Made by a program: the position numbers and the translations under genes
Assembly: GCA_934454125.1 (NCBI GenBank)
Contig: CAKSFA010000004.1
Coordinates: 42,181-106,180 of the forward strand
Source: an uncultured Eubacteriales bacterium
Lineage (GTDB): Bacteria > Bacillota > Clostridia > Oscillospirales > Acutalibacteraceae
Direction: 5' to 3'
DNA: 64,000 nt
Notes under the pieces: generated by a model
The model's database searches: none
Told to the model about the DNA's origin: nothing
The model's input: only the letters and a program-made list of their open reading frames with translations
Part shown: piece by piece, positions 50,368 to 59,847 of the stretch
How positions within the stretch are numbered: the stretch's first letter is position 1
Layout of the letters: every line of letters begins with the position of its first letter

Positions 50368-52317
50368 ATGGAACAAAATAAAACCTTTTATATCACAACA
50401 CCCATCTACTACCCCTCCGGCGATGCACACATCGGCCATAGCTATTGCACCGTCGGCAGCGACGCCATTGCGCGCTACAAACGCATGCAGGGCTACGACG
50501 TCATGTTTTTAACCGGCACCGACGAGCACGGCCAAAAAATCGAGCTCAACGCGCAAAAAGCCGGCAAATCACCCAAAGCATACGTCGATGAAATCGTCCA
50601 AAAATTCCAAGACCTCTGGGCATTGCTCAACATTTCCAACGACCAATTCATCCGCACCACCGATGAAATTCACGTCAAAGGCGTGCAGAAAATTTTCCGC
50701 ACCCTCCACGAGCAAGATCAAATCTACAAAGGTGCTTACAAAGGCTGGTACTGCACCCCCTGCGAATCCTTCTGGACCGAAACGCAGCTCAAAGACGGCA
50801 ACTGTCCCGACTGCGGCCGCCCCGTCAAATGGAACGAAGAAGAAGCCTACTTCTTCCGTCTCTCACAATACGGCGACAAACTGCTACAACTGTACCAAGA
50901 TCACCCCGAATTCATCCAACCGGAAAGCCGCAAAAACGAGATGATCAACTTCATCAAAAACGGCCTGGAAGATCTGTGTGTCTCCCGCACCAGCTTCTCC
51001 TGGGGCATCCCGGTCGATTTTGACCCCAAACACGTCGTCTACGTCTGGTTAGACGCACTCACCAATTACATCACCGCACTGGGCTACGGCTCCGATGATG
51101 ATTCCCGCTACCAAAAATACTGGCCGGCCAACGTCCACTTTGTCGGCAAAGAAATCGTCCGGTTCCACACCATCATCTGGCCGGCCATGCTCATGGCGCT
51201 GAATCTTCCCCTGCCCAAGCAGGTTTACGGCCACGGCTGGCTGCTGTTTGGCGATGGCACCAAAATGTCCAAATCCAAAGGCAATGTGGTCGATCCACTC
51301 ATTCTCTGCAACCGCTACGGTGTCGACGCCATCCGCTACTTCCTCCTGCGCGAGATTCCCTTCGGTGCAGACGGCGTCTTCACCAACGAGGCTCTCATCA
51401 ACCGCATTAATTCCGACCTTGCCAACGACCTTGGCAACCTGCTTTCGCGCACCACCGCCATGGCGCAAAAATACTTTGGCGGTGTCATTCCGCCCACCCG
51501 CGTAGCAGAGTCCATCGATGACGAGCTCATCGCAATGGCAACCGCACTCAAAGCGCAGTGCGATGCGCACGTCGATGCCTACCAGTTCTCCAACGCACTC
51601 ACCGAGATCTGGAAGGTCATCTCCCGCGCCAACAAATACATCGACGAAACCGCCCCCTGGGCACTGGGCAAAGACGAATCAAAGCGCGACCGCCTTGCAA
51701 CGGTTCTCTACAATCTCTGCGAGGTACTGCGCATCGTCTCTGTGCTGCTCACCCCCTTCCTGCCGCAAACCGCGCCCAAAATCCAAGCGCAGATCGGCGC
51801 TGCCGGCGCTGCCATCTCATATGAAAACACCGCCAGCTGGAACATCCTGCCCCACGATGCACAGATCACCAAAGGCCAGGCGCTCTTCCCCCGCATCGAC
51901 GTCGATGCCGAAATCGAAGCCTTAAACGCACTCATTCCCAACCCCGCTGCGCAGCAAAAAGCAGCTCAATCGGCACAAAACACCGTCTCACTGTCCCAAA
52001 TTAGCTTCAACGATTTCGCCAAAATCGAGTTGCGCGTCGGCAAGATTACAGCCTGCCAGCCGGTTCCAAAGTCGAAAAAGCTGCTCCAGCTCACCGTGTT
52101 CGACGGCCAGGCAGAGCGCACCGTCGTCTCCGGCATTTCCCAGTGGTACCAACCACAAGATCTCATCGGCCGCCACATCGTTCTCGTTGCCAATTTAAAA
52201 CCCGCCAAACTGTGCGGCGTTGTGAGCAACGGCATGATACTAGCCGCCGACTGCGATGAAAACACCGTCCAACTTCTCTTTGCAGACAACATTCCGCCCG
52301 GCAGTCCCATCCACTAA
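50368..52317 (+). CDS. metG: Methionyl-tRNA synthetase
   Basis: Charges tRNA(Met). The 649 residues contain the HIGH motif (PSGDAHIGHSY), a zinc knuckle (CTPCESFW and NCPDCGRP), the KMSKS motif (GTKMSKSKGNVVDP) and a C-terminal tRNA-binding domain (FAKIELRVGKITACQPVPKS). It follows the LCP gene by 34 bp and precedes tatD by 14 bp; metG-tatD is a common Firmicutes pairing. Confidence 0.96.
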   Translation: MEQNKTFYITTPIYYPSGDAHIGHSYCTVGSDAIARYKRMQGYDVMFLTGTDEHGQKIELNAQKAGKSPKAYVDEIVQKFQDLWALLNISNDQFIRTTDEIHVKGVQKIFRTLHEQDQIYKGAYKGWYCTPCESFWTETQLKDGNCPDCGRPVKWNEEEAYFFRLSQYGDKLLQLYQDHPEFIQPESRKNEMINFIKNGLEDLCVSRTSFSWGIPVDFDPKHVVYVWLDALTNYITALGYGSDDDSRYQKYWPANVHFVGKEIVRFHTIIWPAMLMALNLPLPKQVYGHGWLLFGDGTKMSKSKGNVVDPLILCNRYGVDAIRYFLLREIPFGADGVFTNEALINRINSDLANDLGNLLSRTTAMAQKYFGGVIPPTRVAESIDDELIAMATALKAQCDAHVDAYQFSNALTEIWKVISRANKYIDETAPWALGKDESKRDRLATVLYNLCEVLRIVSVLLTPFLPQTAPKIQAQIGAAGAAISYENTASWNILPHDAQITKGQALFPRIDVDAEIEALNALIPNPAAQQKAAQSAQNTVSLSQISFNDFAKIELRVGKITACQPVPKSKKLLQLTVFDGQAERTVVSGISQWYQPQDLIGRHIVLVANLKPAKLCGVVSNGMILAADCDENTVQLLFADNIPPGSPIH

Positions 52318-52331
52318 ACCAGGAGGTCTCC

Positions 52332-53111
52332 ATGTACACCAATATTTTCGACTCACACGCCCACTACGACGATCCCGCCTTTGACGAAGACCGTCACACG
52401 CTGCTACCTGAACTGCATCAGCAGGGCGTGTCCACCATCCTCAATGTCGGAGCCAACCTGCCGCGTTCCGAGCAATGCATCGCTCTTGCTGAGCAGTATC
52501 CCTTTGTATATGCCGCTGTCGGCATCCACCCCTGCGATGTCAAAGACTCCCCCGCTGATTATCTGCAAGCACTCACCACTTTGGCACAGCAGCAAAAAGT
52601 CGTAGCAATCGGCGAGATTGGCCTGGATTACCACTACGAAGACAACGCGCCAAAAGCGGTCCAACTGGCGTTCTTCGAGGCTCAACTCCAACTGGCCAAC
52701 GAGTATTCCCTCCCGGTCATCGTCCACGACAGAGAAGCCCATGCCGATACGCTCACGCTACTGCAAAAGCACCGTCCCCGCGGTGTCGTGCACTGCTTCT
52801 CCGGCAGCGTCGAAATGGCCACCGAGATCATCAAACTGGGCATGCACATTGGCCTGGGCGGCGCAGTCACGTTCAAAAACGCCAAAACAGCGCCCACAGT
52901 TGCCGCAGCGATCCCGCTTGAGCGTCTCCTGCTCGAAACCGACGCACCCTACATGGCGCCGGTTCCACACCGCGGCCACCGCTGCCATTCCGGCATGATT
53001 GCCGAAACAGCAGCACATATCGCAAACTTGCGCCAAATGCCCGTGCAAGATTTGCTAAATGCCACCGCGCAAAATGCACACACCCTCTTCCTCTCCCAAA
53101 TCACTTCTTAA
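52332..53111 (+). CDS. tatD: TatD family metal-dependent deoxyribonuclease
   Basis: TIM-barrel metal hydrolase with DNase activity in known members. The 259 residues have the family signature IFDSHAHYDDPAF, VGIHPCDVK, AIGEIGLDYHYED, HCFSGSVEMA and LLLETDAPYMAP. AGGAGG lies 7 bases before ATG 52332. It is the last gene of the metG transcript. Confidence 0.95.
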   Translation: MYTNIFDSHAHYDDPAFDEDRHTLLPELHQQGVSTILNVGANLPRSEQCIALAEQYPFVYAAVGIHPCDVKDSPADYLQALTTLAQQQKVVAIGEIGLDYHYEDNAPKAVQLAFFEAQLQLANEYSLPVIVHDREAHADTLTLLQKHRPRGVVHCFSGSVEMATEIIKLGMHIGLGGAVTFKNAKTAPTVAAAIPLERLLLETDAPYMAPVPHRGHRCHSGMIAETAAHIANLRQMPVQDLLNATAQNAHTLFLSQITS

Positions 53112-53116
53112 ATCCA

Positions 53117-53149
53117 AAACCCCACGGTGGCTAGCCGCGGGGTTTTTTT
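53117..53149 (+). terminator. Terminator after tatD
   Basis: CCCC and GGGG with an inner ACGG/CCGC stem, followed by seven T. Confidence 0.85.
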
Positions 53150-53828
53150 ATACACCAGTCACACAAAACAATCACCTGCATACTGCGGCCGCCACACTCC
53201 AACAACGCCACATCGCACCAGATTCCCGCAAGACCTGCACACCACACACCTCTTTCTCTCCCTCAAATCACATCACAAACTCCCCACCACCGCAAGAGTT
53301 CTCAACCCTCACCCAAAACGCATAAAACAAAATAAAATACGCTATCCAATTTCAAACCAGATGCCCGTATCAAAAACACATTTCCCGTCGATAAATCGCC
53401 CCATATCATTTCAACCGAACCAATCCTCAACCATTCCCGATCCAACCACACAAAAAACTCCCACTTTCAAATCCCCGCCTTTCGCTTTTCAAAATTCATA
53501 CTGCCCGTTCCCGCCAATTTTTCAGTCCGTACAAAAATCCTCATACTAAAACTTTGTTTTAAATGTAACTTCTAAAATCTATGATATATGCTTATCTAAT
53601 ATTAATAAACTCATTTCAAATCAACCGCCTACAAAAATACCAATAAAAAAACGACACCTTTCACCCTCTCGTCCAAATTTCACACACCACATCACCCTGA
53701 TGCTTCAACATACTGTGAAATTATTACGAAACTGTTAAAAAGTGCCGTTTTTGGTTCGCAACTGGTCACATTCGGGCCAGTTTTGGTTCCAAAATGCAGG
53801 TTTTGGGTCGCCAAAAATCTTCTTATTT
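53150..53828. other. Noncoding region between tatD and spoIIE, C/A-rich, with short repeats
   Basis: Between two convergent gene ends about 670 bp carry no credible gene. The plus strand is poor in G and rich in C and A. An open frame at 53127-53549 reads as low-complexity and has no ribosome binding site. Near the spoIIE end there are three similar 14-mers: GTTTTTGGTTCGCA (53747-53760), AGTTTTGGTTCCAA (53780-53793) and GGTTTTGGGTCGCC (53800-53813). A hairpin AACTGG/CCAGTT (53760-53782) may be the spoIIE terminator. No other signal was seen. Confidence 0.6.
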
Positions 53829-56180
53829 TCACTCCTCCAAATCAGGCAACCGCAGCTGCACCGCAATCACTGTCATATCATCGTCATGCCCATCCGTGCG
53901 GTGTTTCTGGGCTTTTTCCACAATCGTCTCAGCTAAATTTTGTGGAGAATTGTCATTCCAGCCTTCAATGCACTCCATCAGCCATGCCTGTCCGGCTGCT
54001 ACCACACCGTCCGATACTAAAACTATCCACTCATTTTCTTTTAATCTTTCGCATTTTCGCGCAAATTGCGCCCCATCCAAAATTCCAATCGGCACCGAAA
54101 CCGCATCCAACCGCCGCACATTCCTTCCTTGTTTCAAAAAGCTAATCGGCGCCCCAGCCTTGTAGATTCCCAATGCTCCGTCAAACAAATCCAACACAGC
54201 AATATCAAGTGTTGCCAGCGATTCTTCCCCCGATTTTACCTGCATCGCAGCATTTACAATCTTCAGCGCACAATCAAAGCCCAAGCCAGCTTTCAACAAA
54301 TTTGCCATCATATGCGCTGTCATCGCACCGTCCACAGCAGCTCTGCCACCGGTGCCCATGCCATCGCTAATCATCGCAATAAAGCGCCCTTTTCCGTCGG
54401 TAAAACAACTGTAACTATCTCCACACAGTTTTGCATTGCAACACGCATGTTGCGCAATTCCAAACTGTACACGATACACCGGCCGCTGGCTCATCTGCAT
54501 TCGGCAGCAATCCGGCAAAATCGAGAGCAGCGGCGGCTCAAAGCTTCTGCCACACACCTTCGAGATCTCTCTTGCCAGCTTCATTCTGCTGATTTTTTTA
54601 CGGTCAGCCAACGGGGTTTCCACCTCAATAAACATCCGGTCATAGCGATCCAACCTGCAACTCACATCCACCGGCAAAATCGCCGCCTGATGCAACACCT
54701 GCCCCACACGCTGCGCTGTATCATAGTCAAATCGCTCATACAATTCTAGCTCCTGCGCCAAATCCTGCAACATCTGTCCCGTAGTGTCAAACTGGTTCAT
54801 AATCATCGTGCGCACCTGCGCCACGCGGCGCTCTGCGTCCTTTCGGCGCTGCATCTCCCCGTGCCGTTCATTCATATATGCCGCCAAATCCTGTACCCTG
54901 CCGCATCGCCGCACAAATTTCCCCGGAAAATCCTCGATGCCGATGCTGATTTTGTGCGCCAGCTTATCTGCTGCTGCCACAAATGCATGCAGAGTCTCTC
55001 CCTGATGCTGCTCCCAGCAATACAGCCGCAAACCGCAACTCTCGCAGCAATGCTGCGCAGTATCAGCGCACAAATCCCGCTCTTCCTGGGCACTTACAGC
55101 CGCTAACCGCTTTGCCACCTGCGCCACCGAACGATTCACATCCCACAAGGCATTTGCAGCAAAATGCAGCCGCATCGCCACGGTGCGGCGCAAACCATCG
55201 GTATGCAGAAAATCAACTGGCCTACGAAAAACCGCCGCCAATCTGCTGCCGACTCTCGCCGGCCAAATAACATAAATCAGCGTTGCCGCCAGCACCTCAT
55301 ACAACCCACTGATTACATACGCCTGATTGCCAATCTGCAAAGAACCAACGGCATTGGCCAAAATAAACGCCAAAATCAGCGCAACCCGTCCAAGAGGGGC
55401 AAACAACCCAGCCATCAGACCAGCAAACGCATACGCACCCGAAATATAGCTCAAACCCGAGGTCGCAAGCCCAAGCATCACACCGGTTGCCGTACCGGCA
55501 ATGGCACCACCTGCCACCCCGCCATGCTGTGCAGCAAACAGAATAATAATCACCGCAGCAATGCTGCCCAGCGAGATTTCATAAATCGCAATCTGGTCCA
55601 ATGCCAACACCGCAACACCCAAAGACAAAACGGCACCGGCCAACTCGCCGGTGCTCAGCGTTCCAATGCCCCGTTTACCAGTGACCAACGCCGCTGTTCG
55701 CTGAAAAAAATACGCTCCTCCGGCTGACAACATTGCTTCAGCGGTATACATCGTAACGCTGTTCACCGTAACACCGTTGATGCAAGCCATCGCAATACCT
55801 GTCACCAGCATCGGTACAAAACAGACTACCGGTGCAAACAGCGGGTGCGACCGCAATCTGACTAAATCATTTAAAATACAGCGAATCAACGTAATCGCCA
55901 CCACAGCTGCTATGTAACGAATCGGATGCATAATATTCGATGGCCAAATATACCCAATCAAACTACCCGCAATCACAGACCACATGCTGCGCAGCGGCGC
56001 CGCAGCCACAGCCGCCGCCCCAAACGGAGCATACCGCACAAACACCATACCCCTCGCCCCCAGCAAACCGGCCAAAAAATACACCACGTGCAGCGCAATG
56101 CGCTTTGTTTTTGATGAAGTCAGCAAGCGTTGTATAATTGAACGCTTTTTATGCGTCTGTTCCATTGTTTTCCCTTTCAT
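53829..56180 (-). CDS. spoIIE: Stage II sporulation protein E
   Basis: Membrane-bound PP2C-type phosphatase that dephosphorylates SpoIIAA and so activates sigma-F in the forespore. From ATG 56180 (GGGAGG 7 bases upstream) the 783 residues have about ten hydrophobic helices in the first 340, a central regulatory region and a C-terminal phosphatase domain with SCFTDGKGRFIAMISDGMGT and IVLVSDGVVAAGQAWLMECI. TATAAT on the minus strand (56215-56220) and a TGTCGCA that resembles a Spo0A box (plus strand, 56242-56248) lie upstream. It is strong evidence for a spore former. Confidence 0.95.
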   Translation of the reverse strand: MKGKTMEQTHKKRSIIQRLLTSSKTKRIALHVVYFLAGLLGARGMVFVRYAPFGAAAVAAAPLRSMWSVIAGSLIGYIWPSNIMHPIRYIAAVVAITLIRCILNDLVRLRSHPLFAPVVCFVPMLVTGIAMACINGVTVNSVTMYTAEAMLSAGGAYFFQRTAALVTGKRGIGTLSTGELAGAVLSLGVAVLALDQIAIYEISLGSIAAVIIILFAAQHGGVAGGAIAGTATGVMLGLATSGLSYISGAYAFAGLMAGLFAPLGRVALILAFILANAVGSLQIGNQAYVISGLYEVLAATLIYVIWPARVGSRLAAVFRRPVDFLHTDGLRRTVAMRLHFAANALWDVNRSVAQVAKRLAAVSAQEERDLCADTAQHCCESCGLRLYCWEQHQGETLHAFVAAADKLAHKISIGIEDFPGKFVRRCGRVQDLAAYMNERHGEMQRRKDAERRVAQVRTMIMNQFDTTGQMLQDLAQELELYERFDYDTAQRVGQVLHQAAILPVDVSCRLDRYDRMFIEVETPLADRKKISRMKLAREISKVCGRSFEPPLLSILPDCCRMQMSQRPVYRVQFGIAQHACCNAKLCGDSYSCFTDGKGRFIAMISDGMGTGGRAAVDGAMTAHMMANLLKAGLGFDCALKIVNAAMQVKSGEESLATLDIAVLDLFDGALGIYKAGAPISFLKQGRNVRRLDAVSVPIGILDGAQFARKCERLKENEWIVLVSDGVVAAGQAWLMECIEGWNDNSPQNLAETIVEKAQKHRTDGHDDDMTVIAVQLRLPDLEE

Positions 56181-56337
56181 ATCCATTCCTCCCGTGCTTG
56201 TCCATTTTGGTACGATTATACTCCGGCATCGCAACATTCCCTGTCGCAATGCGCTGTTCTTTTTTGGCAAAAACACGACAGTTTTGGCATTGTTTGAAAA
56301 AACCAACCGTTTGGCGGGCTTTTGTTCTGCCTGCCAA

Positions 56338-56366
56338 TTGATTGTTTACACAATTTATGGTAGAAT
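56338..56366 (+). promoter_or_regulatory. Promoter of the aminotransferase gene
   Basis: TTGATT (56338-56343), 17 bases and TAGAAT (56361-56366), in the divergent region shared with spoIIE. Confidence 0.55.
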
Positions 56367-56414
56367 AATAAAACATAAATTTGAACAGTGTTACTGTGAA
56401 AGGTGCATCAAACC

Positions 56415-57608
56415 ATGCCAAATTATCATTTCTCCGACCGCGTACTGTCTCTAAAACCCTCAGCCATCCGCGAAATTTTAAAAAACTCCTCAGACCCTCA
56501 GGTCATCCCGTTTGCAGCAGGCAACCCCGCGCCTGAAGCATTCCCTGCAACAGAAATTGCTGAGATCACACATCAAATCCTGCAAAATACACCCATTGCT
56601 GCACTGCAATACAGCCTGACAGAAGGTTATACACCTCTGCGGCTAGCGGTCACAAAACTGCTACAAACACAGCAAATCGGCAAAGCATTTGACGCCTGTA
56701 TCATCACCGCAGGTGCACAGCAAGTGATGAATCTTGCCACCATGGCGCTGTGCAATGAAAACGATGTCATCTTGTGCGAGGCACCAAGCTTCATTGGCTC
56801 ACTCAACACTTTTCGTGCTATGAAGACACGCCTGCGCGGCATTGCCATGCAAGATGACGGCATGGATCTGGACGCATTGGAGCAAGTGCTGAAAGAAGAA
56901 CCAAATGCCCGCATGATTTATACCATTCCCAATTTCCAAAATCCCTCCGGCATCACCATGAGCCTTGCAAAGCGTAAACGGCTGTATGCGCTTGCAAAGC
57001 AGTACGGCGTGCTAATTTTGGAAGATAACCCGTATGGTGATCTCCGTTTTGACGGTACGGATCTTCCCAATATTAAATCTTTTGATGAAGATGGCATCGT
57101 GTTGTATGCCGGCTCCTTTTCCAAAGTACTTGCACCAGGTCTGCGCGTCGGTTTTACCATCGCACCAGAGCCCATCGTCCAAAAAATGGTCGTGTGCAAA
57201 CAAACAGACGACGTGCACACCAATATCCTCGCACAAATGATCTGCCACACCTTTATCACACAATACGACTTCTCCGGTCATCTTGCGCGGCTGCGCAGCA
57301 TTTATCGCTCCCGTGCCCAGCAGATGACGCAGTTGATCGATACACACCTGGTACCACACGGCATTACCTACCACAACACACAAGGCGGGCTATTTCTATG
57401 GTGCACACTGCCACAGGGAGTAGATATGCAAAGTTTCTGCCAGACCAGTGCACAACGCAAAGTATGTGTCGTACCGGGCAATGCTTTTCTGGTAGACGAA
57501 AGCGCTCCCTGCAGTTCCTTCCGCATCAATTTTTCCACTCCCACGGCCGCACAAATCGAGCAGGGCGTTGCCGTATTGGGTGAGGTTATCCAGCAAATGC
57601 AAGGCTGA
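56415..57608 (+). CDS. PLP-dependent class I/II aminotransferase (2-aminoadipate transaminase-like)
   Basis: The 397 residues from ATG 56415 include FAAGNPAPEAFPATEI, QYSLTEGYTPLRLAV, YTIPNFQNPSGITMS, LEDNPYGDLRF and the PLP-lysine segment YAGSFSKVLAPGLRVGF. This is the LysN/Aro8-like group, which lacks the DNA-binding domain of MocR regulators. Substrate unknown; aromatic or 2-aminoadipate-type amino acids are likely. It is followed closely by trpS, 16 bp away. Confidence 0.9.
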   Translation: MPNYHFSDRVLSLKPSAIREILKNSSDPQVIPFAAGNPAPEAFPATEIAEITHQILQNTPIAALQYSLTEGYTPLRLAVTKLLQTQQIGKAFDACIITAGAQQVMNLATMALCNENDVILCEAPSFIGSLNTFRAMKTRLRGIAMQDDGMDLDALEQVLKEEPNARMIYTIPNFQNPSGITMSLAKRKRLYALAKQYGVLILEDNPYGDLRFDGTDLPNIKSFDEDGIVLYAGSFSKVLAPGLRVGFTIAPEPIVQKMVVCKQTDDVHTNILAQMICHTFITQYDFSGHLARLRSIYRSRAQQMTQLIDTHLVPHGITYHNTQGGLFLWCTLPQGVDMQSFCQTSAQRKVCVVPGNAFLVDESAPCSSFRINFSTPTAAQIEQGVAVLGEVIQQMQG

Positions 57609-57624
57609 AAGGAGAATTCACACT

Positions 57625-58644
57625 ATGTCTGAAATCAAACAAGACGAAAAAAAGCAGATTATCTTCAGCGCCATTCAGCCCAGTGGCACCATAACGTTGG
57701 GTAACTACCTTGGCGCCTTGCGCAACTGGATCGATCTACAGGACACCTATGACTGCATTTTTGCACTGGCAGACCTGCACACCATCACCGTGCGGCAGGA
57801 GCCAGCAAAATTTCGCCACAACGCCCTTGAGGCATATGCCTTGTTGCTTGCCTGCGGCATTGATATAAATAAAAGCTTGTTTTTCATCCAAAGCCATGTG
57901 CATACGCATGCCGAGCTTGCCTGGCTCCTAAACTGCTACACGCAGTTTGGCGAGCTTTCCCGCATGACGCAGTTCAAAGATAAATCTGCAAAGCATACTG
58001 ATAACATCAACGTCGGTTTATTTGCTTATCCCAGCCTGATGGCTGCGGACATTTTACTATACCAAGCAGATCTGGTACCAGTAGGCGCAGATCAAAAACA
58101 GCATTTAGAACTTTGCCGCGATATTGCCACCCGCTTCAACGGTGTTTACAGTCCCACCTTCACCATACCAGAACCATATATTCCAAAAACCGGCGCACGC
58201 ATCATGTCTTTGCAAGATCCCGCCAAAAAAATGTCGAAATCAGATGAAAATGCCAACGGCTGCGTTGCCATTCTGGACGCCCCGGAGGATATTCTGCGCA
58301 AATTCAAACGAGCCGTTACTGATAGCGACGGGCAAATCGCCTATGGTGCCGGCAAAGACGGCATCAACAACCTGATGGGCATTTACTCCTGCGTTGCCGG
58401 CAAAACCAATACCCAAATCGAAGCAGAATTTGCCGGAAAAGGCTACGGTGACTTTAAAATCGCCGTTGCTGAAGCCGTCATCGAGCACCTGCGCCCCATT
58501 CAGGAACGCTTTGCGCAGTATATCACAGACAAAGGCTATCTCGAGCAGTGTTACACCAAAAGTGCCGAGCAGGCTTTGGCTATTTCAAATCGCACCTTGC
58601 GCAAGGTTATGAAAAAAATTGGGTTTATTCCAAAACCTTTTTGA
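57625..58644 (+). CDS. trpS: Tryptophanyl-tRNA synthetase
   Basis: Charges tRNA(Trp). The 339 residues from ATG 57625 (AAAGGAG upstream) carry the first class I motif in the form SAIQPSGTITLGNYLGALRN, then FALADLHTITV, VPVGADQKQHLEL and the KMSKS loop (AKKMSKSDENANG). Confidence 0.96.
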   Translation: MSEIKQDEKKQIIFSAIQPSGTITLGNYLGALRNWIDLQDTYDCIFALADLHTITVRQEPAKFRHNALEAYALLLACGIDINKSLFFIQSHVHTHAELAWLLNCYTQFGELSRMTQFKDKSAKHTDNINVGLFAYPSLMAADILLYQADLVPVGADQKQHLELCRDIATRFNGVYSPTFTIPEPYIPKTGARIMSLQDPAKKMSKSDENANGCVAILDAPEDILRKFKRAVTDSDGQIAYGAGKDGINNLMGIYSCVAGKTNTQIEAEFAGKGYGDFKIAVAEAVIEHLRPIQERFAQYITDKGYLEQCYTKSAEQALAISNRTLRKVMKKIGFIPKPF

Positions 58645-58658
58645 TTCAATCACAGTAA

Positions 58659-58692
58659 AACAGCCTCTGCAGCTTGGCAGAGGCTGTTTTTA
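58659..58692. terminator. Bidirectional terminator
   Basis: AACAGCCTCTGC and GCAGAGGCTGTT around AGCTTG, with T run on the plus strand and A run on the other side. Confidence 0.9.
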
Positions 58693-59763
58693 TTGTAGCT
58701 GTTCAAAATAGGCTTTATTCTGTAAATACGCCTGTGATTGCGGCTTACAGCTGCCTGCCTTTTCGTTATAATCACGCGCCGTTTCATAATCTCCCAAGCG
58801 ATCATAGCAAACACAAAGCTGCAAATACGGCACATAGTCATAAAAATCCGGCTGCACAAACCCGCCTGCTATCTCCTTATGCGGTACATGCAAGGCCGCC
58901 CGATACCAATAAATCGCCTGTTCCAGCGCCTGCTCCTGTAAAAAATAATTGCCCAGCTCACAACAAATCTCCGCCCTGGGTTCATCATACCAAAAACTCT
59001 GCAACAAGGCCTGCAAAGCTGTTTCTGTTTCACCGCACTGTCTCCTGCAACGATACAGTAACTTGCAGGCCTCAATTTTATTTTCCTTCCAGGTATCTGT
59101 CCTTACAAGGCATTGCATCAGCTGCTGCGCTGCCTGCTCCACTTGACCATGCTCAAACAGCTCTTTACCATAATAAAACTGCTGTCGCGCGTCCAGTTCT
59201 TCTCCGCGCGCCAGGCATGCCTGAAAGATCCGCAAATTCCGCTGCGGATCCCGCACAACAAGCTTTTTATGGCACACCGCAGCAGCATCGCTATGCAGCA
59301 CTATCCCACACGGCACAATCACCTCATGCACCGCACCAACCCAACAATGTCCTCGGCCATTTGCAATCCATCGCTCACGGTAATATGAAAATGTCGGGTT
59401 TCCTTGCGCATCAAACGCAATGTGATACGGTAGCATCACAATATCCGTTGTTTTGTCCAATGTCTCTTTGAGACGCACAAACCCCACCTGATCCTCCGGC
59501 AAAATCACATCATCCGCGTCCAACCACATGCAGTAATCACACCGTGCCTTCGAAAATGCAAAATTCCGCGCTGCAGCAAAATCATCCCGCCATGCAAAGT
59601 CATACACCCGGTCGGTATACCTTCGGGCAATTTCCTTTGTTCCGTCCGTACTGCCGGTATCCACAATAATCATCTCATCCACCCAAGACTTTACCGTCTC
59701 CAGGCAGCGTACCAACACCATTTCTTCATCTTTTACAATCATACATACGCTTACCGTTACCAA
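58690..59763 (-). CDS. Family 2 glycosyltransferase with TPR-like C-terminus
   Basis: The 357 residues start at TTG 59763, set by GGAGGG 7 bases upstream; the open frame extends further but without a start signal. The N-terminal GT-A domain has SVCMIVKDEEMVLVRCL, IIVDTGSTDGTKEIA, DDFAAARNFAFSKA and the metal-binding DADD (CMWLDADDVILP). From about residue 190 the protein consists of helical TPR-like repeats. This layout is that of SunS-like and related glycosyltransferases; acceptor and sugar are unknown. It stands alone between terminators. Confidence 0.88.
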   Translation of the reverse strand: MVTVSVCMIVKDEEMVLVRCLETVKSWVDEMIIVDTGSTDGTKEIARRYTDRVYDFAWRDDFAAARNFAFSKARCDYCMWLDADDVILPEDQVGFVRLKETLDKTTDIVMLPYHIAFDAQGNPTFSYYRERWIANGRGHCWVGAVHEVIVPCGIVLHSDAAAVCHKKLVVRDPQRNLRIFQACLARGEELDARQQFYYGKELFEHGQVEQAAQQLMQCLVRTDTWKENKIEACKLLYRCRRQCGETETALQALLQSFWYDEPRAEICCELGNYFLQEQALEQAIYWYRAALHVPHKEIAGGFVQPDFYDYVPYLQLCVCYDRLGDYETARDYNEKAGSCKPQSQAYLQNKAYFEQLQ

Positions 59764-59801
59764 TTGCTCTCCCTCCTTTATGGCATTGTATGCATGCATA
59801 T

Positions 59802-59845
59802 AAAAAAACGGGAGCAAAACACCATGTTTTACTCCCGTTTTTTGT
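59802..59845. terminator. Bidirectional terminator after the ABC operon
   Basis: AAAAAACGGGAG and CTCCCGTTTTTT with inner AAAAC/GTTTT pairing form a strong symmetrical hairpin. It ends the importer operon on the minus strand. Confidence 0.9.
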
Positions 59846-59847
59846 AA

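Noticed and set aside
53127..53549. 140-codon frame after tatD
   Set aside because: It begins inside the terminator, lacks a ribosome binding site and is low-complexity Ser/Pro/Thr/His sequence.
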